Shown here piece by piece: positions 1-5,183 of a stretch of DNA of 5,183 nucleotides. Every line of letters starts with the position of its first letter. Positions within the stretch are counted from its first letter, which is position 1. The notes under the pieces were generated by a model. That model saw nothing but the letters and a program-made list of their open reading frames with translations. It made no database searches and was not told where the DNA came from. The stretch is from contig CAJUIH010000151.1 of the NCBI GenBank assembly GCA_910586045.1, positions 1 through 5,183 on the forward strand. Reading direction: 5' to 3'. The position numbers and the translations under genes are program-made. Source of the DNA: an uncultured Eubacterium sp. Lineage in GTDB: Bacteria; Bacillota; Clostridia; Lachnospirales; Lachnospiraceae.

Positions 1-133
1 GGCGCCGCGACCGGGGCAGGCCGATCCGTAAATTGCAGAATGCTTAGGGATTCTTGCCATTCTGGAGGGCCGCCAGCAAGCCGGGCAAACCGTCTCTCCC
101 AGCGTCCGGCAAGCCAAAATGTAACGCCTTATC
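1..133 (+). repeat. Half-unit A of a dispersed GC-rich intergenic repeat
   Basis: This stretch matches the reverse complement of 4806-4937 and, less closely, 4969-5085. The clearest block is 35-67, which agrees with the reverse complement of 4873-4905 at 31 of 33 positions by eye. The inner end (1-18, GGCGCCGCGACCGGGGCA) matches the reverse complement of 4921-4937. The outer end (116-133, AAAATGTAACGCCTTATC) differs by one base from the 18-bp terminal repeat of the element at 4806-5085. No open reading frame of note lies inside. The outer end points toward the reductase gene. The window begins exactly where the half-unit begins, so a left half may lie just outside. The repeat relationship is seen directly; its nature is unknown. 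Confidence 0.85.
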
Positions 134-222
134 TGAATTGTTACGGCCAAAGAATATTACTGGCCAGGAGTGCATTTATTGAAAAATCCAATAAGACGCC
201 AATCCTGATCCAGAAATAGAAT

Positions 223-251
223 TAGACTCTTATCGTTTTGTTTGGTAAAAT
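223..251 (+). promoter_or_regulatory. Predicted sigma-A-type promoter of the reductase gene
   Basis: A -35 box TAGACT (223-228) is followed after 17 bp by a -10 box TAAAAT (246-251). Transcription would start near 258, leaving a leader of about 50 nt before the ATG at 308. The same TAGACT hexamer and 17-bp spacing recur at 5146-5174 downstream of another copy of the repeat. Prediction from consensus only. Confidence 0.55.
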
Positions 252-293
252 GAAATCCAGTAATCAAAAGCAAGAACGTGCAATGCCGTGTGC

Positions 294-301
294 AGAAAGG
301 A
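294..301 (+). promoter_or_regulatory. Ribosome binding site deciding the reductase start
   Basis: AGAAAGGA lies 6 nt before the ATG at 308. An upstream in-frame GTG at 278 would add ten residues, but it has no such site before it, so the ATG is preferred. Confidence 0.65.
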
Positions 302-307
302 ATACAA

Positions 308-1459
308 ATGAAAATTATAAAGGAACTGCCGGAAGTTTTTGAAGAATTTGCGGAACAAAGGAAAAATTCATTTTTAGCGGTAAAAGAAATAAAGGAAAAA
401 GGGATTCCGGTTGTAGGCGCATACTGTACCTATTTTCCGCAGGAAATCGCCCTTGCAGCCGGAGCCGCAACTGTAGGGCTATGTTCTACTTCGGATGAGA
501 CAATCCCGGAAGCGGAAAAGGATCTTCCGAGGAACCTATGTCCTCTGATCAAATCCAGTTATGGGTTTGCCAAGACAGACAAGTGCCCGTTTTTTTATTT
601 TTCAGATATCGTAGTCGGGGAAACGACTTGCGACGGCAAGAAAAAAATGTATGAATACATGTCGGAATTGAAAGAAGTATTCCTTATGGAGCTGCCGAAT
701 ACACAGAGCGAAGAAGCGCTGAAGCTTTGGAAAAGCGAAATCATGCGGTTTAAAAAATATCTGGAAGAGAAGTTTCAGACGCGTATCACGGATAAAAAAA
801 TCCGGGAAGCTGTAAAAATCCAGAACGATACCAGGCGGTCATTAAAAAGGCTGTATGAGGTAATGCGCCATGACCCGGCGCCGATAAGGGGCTATGATTT
901 ATTCAAGGTGCTGTACGGCAGCGGATTTAAATTTGACCGCAGGGCGATGCCGGCGGAAGTAGACGCCATTGTAGAACGGATAGAAAAAGAATATGCAGAG
1001 GGCAAAATGGAGGATAAAAAGCCGCGCATCATCCTTACAGGGTGTCCGGTAGGCGGGGGTACGGAAAAAGTGATCCGTGCCATCGAAGAAAACGGCGGTA
1101 TTGTGGTCGCTTATGAAAACTGCACCGGGGCGAAATCGATGGATCAACTGGTCGATGAAGAAGCGGATGATATTTACGATGCGATTGCACGAAGATATCT
1201 TCAGATTGGATGCTCCGTTATGACGCCGGATCAGAACCGTTTTGCACTGATGGGACGGCTGATTGATGAATATAAGGCAGACGGCGTGGTGGAAATGACG
1301 CTTTCGGCCTGCCTTACCTATAACCTGGAATCTAGGGCGGTTCGCAGATTTGTGACAGAAGAAAAGAAACTGCCGTATATCGTGGTAGAAACAGACTATT
1401 CGGCACAGGATACCGGGCAACTGCATACGCGGATCGCGGCGTTTTTGGAAATGCTTTAA
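308..1459 (+). CDS. yjiM: Double-cubane-cluster anaerobic reductase, YjiM-like (2-hydroxyacyl-CoA dehydratase / HgdB superfamily)
   Basis: The 383-residue product resembles E. coli YjiM, from memory of that sequence, over its whole length and at the same length, which supports ATG 308 over GTG 278. Visible motifs are YCTYFPQEIALAAGA (39-53), a DLPRNLCPLIKSSYGF block (72-87), KCPFFYFSD (92-100), TTCDGKKKMYEY (106-117), GCPVGGGTEKV (245-255), YENCTGAKS (269-277) and Cys302 and Cys335. The nine cysteines (40, 59, 78, 93, 108, 246, 272, 302, 335) appear to match YjiM, so the iron-sulfur ligands seem intact. Members are cytoplasmic. The characterised double-cubane protein carries two [4Fe-4S] units bridged by sulfide and takes electrons from an ATP-hydrolysing activase; the natural substrate is unknown. 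That activase gene (yjiL-like) is absent from the window, which is unusual. A true 2-hydroxyacyl-CoA dehydratase is less likely because no paired second subunit is present. Confidence 0.9.
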   Translation: MKIIKELPEVFEEFAEQRKNSFLAVKEIKEKGIPVVGAYCTYFPQEIALAAGAATVGLCSTSDETIPEAEKDLPRNLCPLIKSSYGFAKTDKCPFFYFSDIVVGETTCDGKKKMYEYMSELKEVFLMELPNTQSEEALKLWKSEIMRFKKYLEEKFQTRITDKKIREAVKIQNDTRRSLKRLYEVMRHDPAPIRGYDLFKVLYGSGFKFDRRAMPAEVDAIVERIEKEYAEGKMEDKKPRIILTGCPVGGGTEKVIRAIEENGGIVVAYENCTGAKSMDQLVDEEADDIYDAIARRYLQIGCSVMTPDQNRFALMGRLIDEYKADGVVEMTLSACLTYNLESRAVRRFVTEEKKLPYIVVETDYSAQDTGQLHTRIAAFLEML

Positions 1460-1462
1460 AGC

Positions 1463-1492
1463 GGAGGTTTTGAAACCGTGAAAATCACATGA
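1463..1492 (+). other. Possible remnant start of a second operon gene (GGAGG, GTG, four codons, stop)
   Basis: Four bases after the reductase stop there is a good Shine-Dalgarno sequence (GGAGG, 1463-1467). Ten bases later a GTG (1478-1480) opens a frame that ends after four codons at TGA 1490-1492. The position is where a co-transcribed activase gene would normally begin. The sequence after the stop shows no recognisable activase coding in any frame. It could be a relic of a deleted gene or chance. The GGAGG also lies in the bulge of an imperfect hairpin: 1460-1464 plus 1471-1476 pair with 1525-1535. Confidence 0.2.
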
Positions 1493-1629
1493 TAGAGATC
1501 TGAATGTTAAATATTCCAAAAACTGTTTCACCGCTAAAGAATGGTTTTTCTTACTCCGCAGGGCTAAAATAGTAAAAGGGGAAAATGTGGGAACAATATT
1601 CCTGAGAAAAAATAGGGGGTAGATCATTC
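1493..1629. other. Intergenic stretch without a supported gene
   Basis: The gap between the first two genes is 277 bp (1460-1736). Between the mini-frame and the next promoter there is AT-rich sequence with many stops. It contains a six-codon frame at 1585, a small imperfect palindrome GGAACAATATTCC and a T-rich stretch near 1544-1551 that might end the reductase transcript. None is strong enough to call as a terminator or gene. Confidence 0.5.
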
Positions 1630-1658
1630 TTGCGCCTGCTGTCTTTGCATGCTAAAAT
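1630..1658 (+). promoter_or_regulatory. Predicted extended -10 promoter of the ATPase gene
   Basis: A weak -35 TTGCGC (1630-1635) is followed after 17 bp by -10 TAAAAT (1653-1658), preceded by TGC as in extended -10 promoters. The start point would be near 1665, at the alternative GTG start, which argues that translation begins at ATG 1737. Consensus-based prediction. Confidence 0.5.
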
Positions 1659-1723
1659 AAAAATGTGAAGAAACAGCAAAATAGGGAATTGTCAGAAAGC
1701 AGTTTACATACAGTTCCTAAGCA

Positions 1724-1729
1724 GGGAGG
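1724..1729 (+). promoter_or_regulatory. Ribosome binding site deciding the ATPase start
   Basis: GGGAGG lies 7 nt before ATG 1737. An earlier in-frame GTG (1665) has no comparable site and sits at the predicted transcription start, so the ATG is chosen. Confidence 0.8.
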
Positions 1730-1736
1730 CATCTAT

Positions 1737-3311
1737 ATGGGAATCTATTTAAATCCCCGGAACGAAAGTTTTGCAGAAGCGGTCCGTTCCCGTATTTATG
1801 TGGATAAAACGGGACTGATTACGCATACCAATGCGTTTTTGAATACCAATGAAAAATATATATGTGTCAGCAGGCCGCGCCGTTTCGGAAAGTCAATGGC
1901 ACTGCATATGCTGGCCGCTTATTACAGCCGCGGCTGTGATTCCAGGCAATTATTTATTGGAATGAATATTGAAAACGATGAAACGTTCCCTGTGCATCTG
2001 AATCAATATGACGTCATTTTATTGAATATGCAGCAGTTTTTGACCGGTGCAGAAAAACAAAGTGTGACGGATTACCTGGAGAAAGAGGTTTTGGTAGAAC
2101 TTATGGAAACATATGGGGATTTGGTTACGAATCCAAATGCGGGACTTGCAGACGTACTGCGCAAGATTTATGCGAAAAGCGGAAAAAAGTTTATATTCCT
2201 GATTGATGAATGGGATTGCATCATGCGGGAACGGCAGGAATCCAAGGCGCTGCAAAAACAATACTTGGATTTTTTGCGGAATCTTTTAAAAGACCAGCCT
2301 TATGTAATGCTTGCTTATATGACCGGTATTCTTCCGGTAAAAAAATATGGACAGCATTCTGCGTTAAATATGTTTTGGGAATATGCAATGACGGATCAAA
2401 ATGTGCTGGAAGAGTATACAGGTTTTACGGAAACGGAAGTAAAAGCATTGTGCCGCCAGTTTGGCATGGATTTTACAGAAACGGGAAGCTGGTATGATGG
2501 TTACCAGTTCAGGCGGTTTCGCCATGTATATAACCCGCGCTCTGTCGTGGCGGCAATGAGCAGCGGTTATTTTTCCAATTACTGGACGGCTACTGAAACG
2601 TATGAGGCATTGAAAATTTATATGGATATGGACTTCCAGGGACTGCGCGCAGACATTGTACAGATGCTCGGCGGCGGACGGATCCGGGTAAATACACGCA
2701 GCTTCCAGAACGATATGCGCACATTTCTTACGAAAGACGATGTACTGACACTGCTGATCCATCTTGGATATCTCGGTTATGATGCGCAGGAAAAAGAAGC
2801 GTTTATTCCGAATAAGGAAGTTGCGGAGGAATTTGAAAATGCCATGAGTACAGGCGGCTGGCCGGAAGTGATGCATGTTTTGCAAATGTCAGAAAAACTG
2901 TTGGAAGATACGCTGCTTTGCGACGAACAAAGCGTTGCGGAGGGATTGGACCGTGCGCATATGGAGGTTGCTTCGATTCTGGCCTACAACGATGAAAATT
3001 CCCTTAGCTGCGCCATTGGACTTGCTTACTACAGCGCGAGAAAGGATTACAAACTGATCCGTGAACTGCCGGCAGGGCGGGGGTTTGCGGATATTGTCTT
3101 CTTGCCGCTTCCATGTAGTGCAAAGCCTGCCCTAGTGGTTGAATTGAAATATAAGAAAACCGCAGATACAACAATACAGCAGATTAAGGATCGGCATTAT
3201 ACGCAAGCTTTGGAGAGGTATGCGGGCGAGATTTTGCTGGTAGGCATAAATTATAATAAGGATGATACCGGCAAGCAGCATACATGTACAATTGAAAAGA
3301 TAATGTATTAG
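1737..3311 (+). CDS. AAA-ATPase-like protein with C-terminal PD-(D/E)XK nuclease-like domain
   Basis: The 524-residue product has the hallmark layout of the AAA-ATPase_like / PDDEXK_9 family, common and often multi-copy in Clostridia and Bacteroidetes. The N-terminus (GIYLNPRNESFAEAV, YVDKTGLI) is family-typical. The P-loop is SRPRRFGKS (45-53), with Arg46 in place of the usual first glycine, as is characteristic of the family. Walker B is FIFLIDEWD (152-160), with Asp157 and Glu158. A sensor-like TGILPVKKYG lies at 196-205. Near the C-terminus, FADIVFLP with Asp452, then ELK with Glu469 and Lys471, and QIKDRHY (482-488) form a complete PD-(D/E)XK-type core. No signal peptide or membrane segment is evident, so it is probably cytoplasmic. 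The biological role of the family is unknown; nucleic acid processing or defence are guesses. It has its own promoter and no operon partner. Domain assignment is by motif recognition. Confidence 0.9.
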   Translation: MGIYLNPRNESFAEAVRSRIYVDKTGLITHTNAFLNTNEKYICVSRPRRFGKSMALHMLAAYYSRGCDSRQLFIGMNIENDETFPVHLNQYDVILLNMQQFLTGAEKQSVTDYLEKEVLVELMETYGDLVTNPNAGLADVLRKIYAKSGKKFIFLIDEWDCIMRERQESKALQKQYLDFLRNLLKDQPYVMLAYMTGILPVKKYGQHSALNMFWEYAMTDQNVLEEYTGFTETEVKALCRQFGMDFTETGSWYDGYQFRRFRHVYNPRSVVAAMSSGYFSNYWTATETYEALKIYMDMDFQGLRADIVQMLGGGRIRVNTRSFQNDMRTFLTKDDVLTLLIHLGYLGYDAQEKEAFIPNKEVAEEFENAMSTGGWPEVMHVLQMSEKLLEDTLLCDEQSVAEGLDRAHMEVASILAYNDENSLSCAIGLAYYSARKDYKLIRELPAGRGFADIVFLPLPCSAKPALVVELKYKKTADTTIQQIKDRHYTQALERYAGEILLVGINYNKDDTGKQHTCTIEKIMY

Positions 3312-3324
3312 CTATTAGCTATCT

Positions 3325-3368
3325 TACGATACGGCTTTCCGTTCCCGCGTTCGAAAGGCCGTATCGTA
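3325..3368. terminator. Strong hairpin between convergent genes, likely shared bidirectional terminator
   Basis: The left arm 3325-3339 (TACGATACGGCTTTC) pairs perfectly with the right arm 3353-3368 apart from one bulged base in the right arm. This gives a 15-bp stem with a 13-nt loop (3340-3352). It fills most of the 67-bp gap between the ATPase stop and the chemoreceptor stop, where a two-way terminator is expected. Neither flank has a good T-run (ATTGTC on +, AGATAG on -), so termination by this hairpin alone is not certain. Confidence 0.6.
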
Positions 3369-3378
3369 TTGTCGGATC

Positions 3379-4716
3379 TTATTCCCGGATTTCATACTGC
3401 TCGATCATTGTCATTACATTTTCCGCGTATCCAAGCAGTTCTTCCGAAAGTGCCGAACTTTCCTGCGCCGCGGCGGTATTCTGATCTATAATCGAAGCGA
3501 TTTCTTTTGCGTTTTCCACCATACCGTTTATGTACGCATCCTGTTTTTTATTGGATTCGGTAATTAAGGCAATGTGGTCTGCTATATTCGCAGACATTTC
3601 GGAAATGCCTGCCATCATCTCTGTCGTTTGGTTCGTTACAGATACCCCATTGCTGACGGTTTCGATGCTTTTGTGGATCAGTTCGGTGATATTGCGGGAT
3701 GCTTCGGCACTGGAGCCTGCCAGCGTCCCGATCTCATCGGCCACAACGGCGAATCCTCTTCCATGCTCGCCTGCGCGTGCTGCCTCAATCGAAGCATTCA
3801 GCGCAAGCAGATTTGTCTGTGCCGCAATCCCGGTGATTACTTCGATAATATTGGCAATCTCATTGGAATCTTCGCGGATCAAATCCATTGCCTGCGTGAG
3901 TTCTTTCATTTTCTGACCGCCTACCTGCATCTGGTCCATGGAAGCGTGGGAAAGCTTTTCCACATCTTCGGCCGCCAGCGCATTTTCGTGTACGGAAGAA
4001 GAGATGTCTTCGATATTGTCCAAAAGAGAGCGAATATGTTTGGACTGCTGTTCTGCGCCGTCTGCCATCGCCTGTGCGGTTTCCGCGAGCGAATCGGCCC
4101 CGTCCCTTACCTGTGTGAACGATGCGCGCATTTCCAGCATAGTGGTATTAAGGCTTTCAATAATGCTAAGCAGGGAGGTGCGGATTTGGGCGAAGTCTCC
4201 GATATATTCGTGCTCAATGCCGATATCCAGCTTTTTGTCGCTGATCTGGCTGAGTGTCCTGGAAATATCGCCGATGTATTCTTGCAGTTCGTGCATGGAT
4301 TTTTTTGCGTTTTCCATCATATTGCTAAACTCGTCGCGTCGATGGTAAGTGATTTCGTCCCCTAGTTTCCCATCGGCCAGACTGTCCATGGCGGAATCCA
4401 TTACCTTTACGGAATCTTGAATCCTGCGGATGGTTTTGCGTGCAATCCGGTTTAACAGTATGTCTACCAGCAGGATTCCGGCAATTACAGCGATGCTTAT
4501 GATAACGACAGTCAGCGCTGCCTGCATCTGCGGACTTAACTGAAATTGCTGCGAATGATACTTGGTAAGCTGGATGCCCTCATACCCGGCAAATATCCCC
4601 AGCAGCCCCATCAGGATCCCGACTACAAATCCGATCTTGATAAACTGTGCATGCAGAAATCGTTCAATTGAAAGCTCGTTTTTCATCTGCTCTATGCTTT
4701 TTCTCTCTTCTTTCAC
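3379..4716 (-). CDS. Methyl-accepting chemotaxis protein with minimal extracytoplasmic loop
   Basis: The 445-residue product is a membrane-bound chemoreceptor. A short cytoplasmic N-terminus (1-24) precedes TM1 (about 26-48), a loop of only some 18 residues, and TM2 (about 67-88). A HAMP domain follows (about 90-145, with RRDEF at 126-130), then a second HAMP-like segment (about 150-192, with YIGDFAQI). The C-terminal coiled-coil signalling domain carries the conserved hairpin tip IAAQTNLLALNASIEAARAG (297-316) and GRGFAVVADEIGTLA (319-333), which binds CheA and CheW. No CheR-tethering pentapeptide is seen at the C-terminus (EQYEIRE). There is no room for an external ligand-binding domain, so it may sense a membrane or intracellular signal or act through partners. 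GTG 4716 is chosen because a strong GAGGAGGA lies 5 nt upstream; the inner ATG at codon 11 has none. It is monocistronic with its own promoter and converges on the ATPase gene. Confidence 0.95.
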   Translation of the reverse strand: MKEERKSIEQMKNELSIERFLHAQFIKIGFVVGILMGLLGIFAGYEGIQLTKYHSQQFQLSPQMQAALTVVIISIAVIAGILLVDILLNRIARKTIRRIQDSVKVMDSAMDSLADGKLGDEITYHRRDEFSNMMENAKKSMHELQEYIGDISRTLSQISDKKLDIGIEHEYIGDFAQIRTSLLSIIESLNTTMLEMRASFTQVRDGADSLAETAQAMADGAEQQSKHIRSLLDNIEDISSSVHENALAAEDVEKLSHASMDQMQVGGQKMKELTQAMDLIREDSNEIANIIEVITGIAAQTNLLALNASIEAARAGEHGRGFAVVADEIGTLAGSSAEASRNITELIHKSIETVSNGVSVTNQTTEMMAGISEMSANIADHIALITESNKKQDAYINGMVENAKEIASIIDQNTAAAQESSALSEELLGYAENVMTMIEQYEIRE

Positions 4717-4721
4717 AATGA

Positions 4722-4729
4722 TCCTCCTC
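4722..4729 (-). promoter_or_regulatory. Ribosome binding site of the chemoreceptor
   Basis: On the minus strand GAGGAGGA sits 5 nt before the GTG start at 4716. It is a near-perfect Shine-Dalgarno sequence and decides for the GTG over the later in-frame ATG. Confidence 0.85.
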
Positions 4730-4766
4730 GTTTCATGCCTTTGATAGGTGCAAACCTCTGTATACT

Positions 4767-4795
4767 ATAATAAACGATCTGCCTGCATTATTCAA
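4767..4795 (-). promoter_or_regulatory. Predicted sigma-A-type promoter of the chemoreceptor gene
   Basis: Read on the minus strand, -35 TTGAAT (4795-4790) is followed after 17 bp by -10 TATTAT (4772-4767). The start point would be near 4760, giving a leader of about 44 nt. The -35 box lies only 10 bp from the end of the 280-bp palindromic element, so the element could influence this promoter. No obvious sigma-28 (motility) promoter was seen. Confidence 0.6.
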
Positions 4796-4805
4796 TAGAT
4801 AATCC

Positions 4806-4937
4806 GATAAGGTGTTACATTTTGGCCGCGGGGACGCCGGATGAGGGACGCAGGTCTATCTTGCGGCTCCGGCTCCAGAATGGTAAGAATCCCTAAGTAT
4901 TCTGCTTTTACATTACGGCCTGCCCGGTCGCGTCGCC
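4806..4937 (-). repeat. Half-unit B of the dispersed repeat
   Basis: Read on the minus strand, this is the closest relative of 1-133. Shared blocks are GGCGACGCGACCGGGCA (4937-4921), the 33-bp block 4905-4873 (two differences from 35-67) and the AAAATGTAACACCTTATC end (4823-4806). Its outer end faces the chemoreceptor promoter. Confidence 0.85.
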
Positions 4938-4968
4938 TAATTCGCCCAGGACCACGCCAGCAGCTAAA

Positions 4969-5085
4969 GGCGCCGCTTGGCTTCGCCCCTTAGGGATCAG
5001 GCAGAATACTAAGGGTTTCTAACCATTCTTCCAACGTCGCCGCAAGCCAGACCTGCGTCCGGTGAGAAAAATGTAACACCTTATC
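4969..5085 (+). repeat. Half-unit C of the dispersed repeat
   Basis: It begins with GGCGCCGC (4969-4976), as half-unit A does. It contains GCAGAATACT (5001-5010) with a diverged block to 5030, shares GCCGCAAG and ACCTGCGTCC with the minus strand of half-unit B, and ends in AAAATGTAACACCTTATC (5068-5085). An extra CTTAGGGAT (4989-4997) precedes the shared block. Its outer end faces the rightward promoter at 5146-5174. It is more diverged from A and B than those are from each other. Confidence 0.75.
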
Positions 5086-5107
5086 TGAACTATATAAACT
5101 GTTACAT
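5071..5107. repeat. Inverted repeat at the outer edge of half-unit C
   Basis: ATGTAAC (5071-5077) and GTTACAT (5101-5107) form a 7-bp inverted repeat separated by 23 bp. The corresponding place at half-unit A has GTAAC (121-125) and GTTAC (140-144), 14 bp apart. It could be an operator-like pair or an element edge; the variable spacing weakens the operator reading. Confidence 0.4.
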
Positions 5108-5145
5108 AAGGTTTTACCGCCGGATGTGCATCTGTGAAATTATGG

Positions 5146-5174
5146 TAGACTTTAGGAAATAGATGTATTATAAT
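5146..5174 (+). promoter_or_regulatory. Predicted sigma-A-type promoter for a gene beyond the right edge
   Basis: A -35 TAGACT (5146-5151) is followed after 17 bp by a consensus -10 TATAAT (5169-5174). Transcription would start at about 5181, the last bases of the window, so the controlled gene is not visible. The same -35 hexamer is used at 223-228. Confidence 0.6.
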
Positions 5175-5183
5175 AACAAATAG

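Larger units (their letters stand above)
4806..5085. repeat. 280-bp imperfect palindromic element with perfect 18-bp terminal inverted repeats (MITE-like)
   Basis: The left end GATAAGGTGTTACATTTT (4806-4823) is the exact reverse complement of the right end AAAATGTAACACCTTATC (5068-5085). Inside, two diverged half-units (4806-4937 on minus, 4969-5085 on plus) meet head to head across a 31-bp spacer (4938-4968). The element is visibly more GC-rich than the flanking intergenic DNA and contains no recognisable gene. No clear target-site duplication is visible at the two junctions (taatcc left, tgaact right). A related half-unit is at 1-133. A non-autonomous mobile element is one reading; a paired regulatory or structural repeat is another. 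The family was not recognised. Confidence 0.75.

Noticed and set aside
278..307. GTG 278 as the start of the reductase
   Set aside because: The extra ten residues do not resemble the family N-terminus, and the ribosome binding site AGAAAGGA is placed for ATG 308.
1585..1605. Six-codon frame after AAAAGGGG
   Set aside because: Too short, with no sign of a leader-peptide arrangement such as runs of one amino acid or alternative hairpins.
899..1627. A 242-codon open frame on the minus strand across the reductase gene
   Set aside because: It overlaps a clearly conserved gene on the other strand, its translation resembles no family I know, and there is no good ribosome binding site or promoter. 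It is an antisense shadow.
1665..1736. GTG 1665 as the start of the ATPase protein
   Set aside because: It coincides with the predicted transcription start and lacks a ribosome binding site, whereas ATG 1737 has GGGAGG at the right distance and begins the family-typical GIYLNP sequence.
3574..4365. A 263-codon open frame on the plus strand across the chemoreceptor gene
   Set aside because: Its cysteine- and histidine-rich translation is what the complement of a coiled-coil chemoreceptor gives. It has no recognisable domain and lies wholly inside a certain gene.
4806..5085. Half-units as riboswitches or as a CRISPR array
   Set aside because: They lie upstream of the -35 boxes of the predicted promoters, so would not be in those transcripts. 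There are no short regular repeats with unique spacers. Three diverged half-units in mixed orientation fit neither class.

Overview
The window looks like chromosomal DNA of an anaerobic, motile, low-to-mid GC Firmicute, most likely a gut clostridium of the Lachnospiraceae type. This is an inference from strong GGAGG-type ribosome binding sites, GTG/ATG starts, sigma-A-like promoters with 17-bp spacers, an oxygen-sensitive double-cubane iron-sulfur protein, a SRPRRFGKS-type ATPase/nuclease and a chemoreceptor with a short loop. No rRNA, tRNA or CRISPR was seen.

Layout. Positions 1-133 hold one half-unit of a GC-rich repeat. A promoter at 223-251 follows, then a yjiM-like double-cubane-cluster reductase gene (308-1459, +). 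After a 277-bp gap with no convincing gene, but with its own extended -10 promoter, comes an AAA-ATPase-like / PD-(D/E)XK protein gene (1737-3311, +). A strong hairpin (3325-3368) lies in the 67-bp gap between this gene and a convergent methyl-accepting chemotaxis protein gene (3379-4716, -). That gene has its own promoter at 4767-4795. Upstream of it lies a 280-bp imperfect palindrome (4806-5085) with perfect 18-bp terminal inverted repeats. It consists of two further half-units, head to head. A last promoter (5146-5174) fires rightward into a gene beyond the window.

The three genes do not form an operon: each has its own promoter, and the second and third converge. They suggest three separate functions: a low-potential reductase, an ATPase/nuclease of unknown role, and signalling to the chemotaxis machinery.

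The least explained part is the repeat family. Three half-units of about 117-133 bp each lie upstream of a sigma-A-like promoter, and all three have the same end facing that promoter. No transposase gene is present, so they may be a non-autonomous (MITE-like) element, a dispersed intergenic repeat or a regulatory module. The sequence alone does not decide between these. The absence of the usual activase partner next to the reductase gene is a second point of interest.
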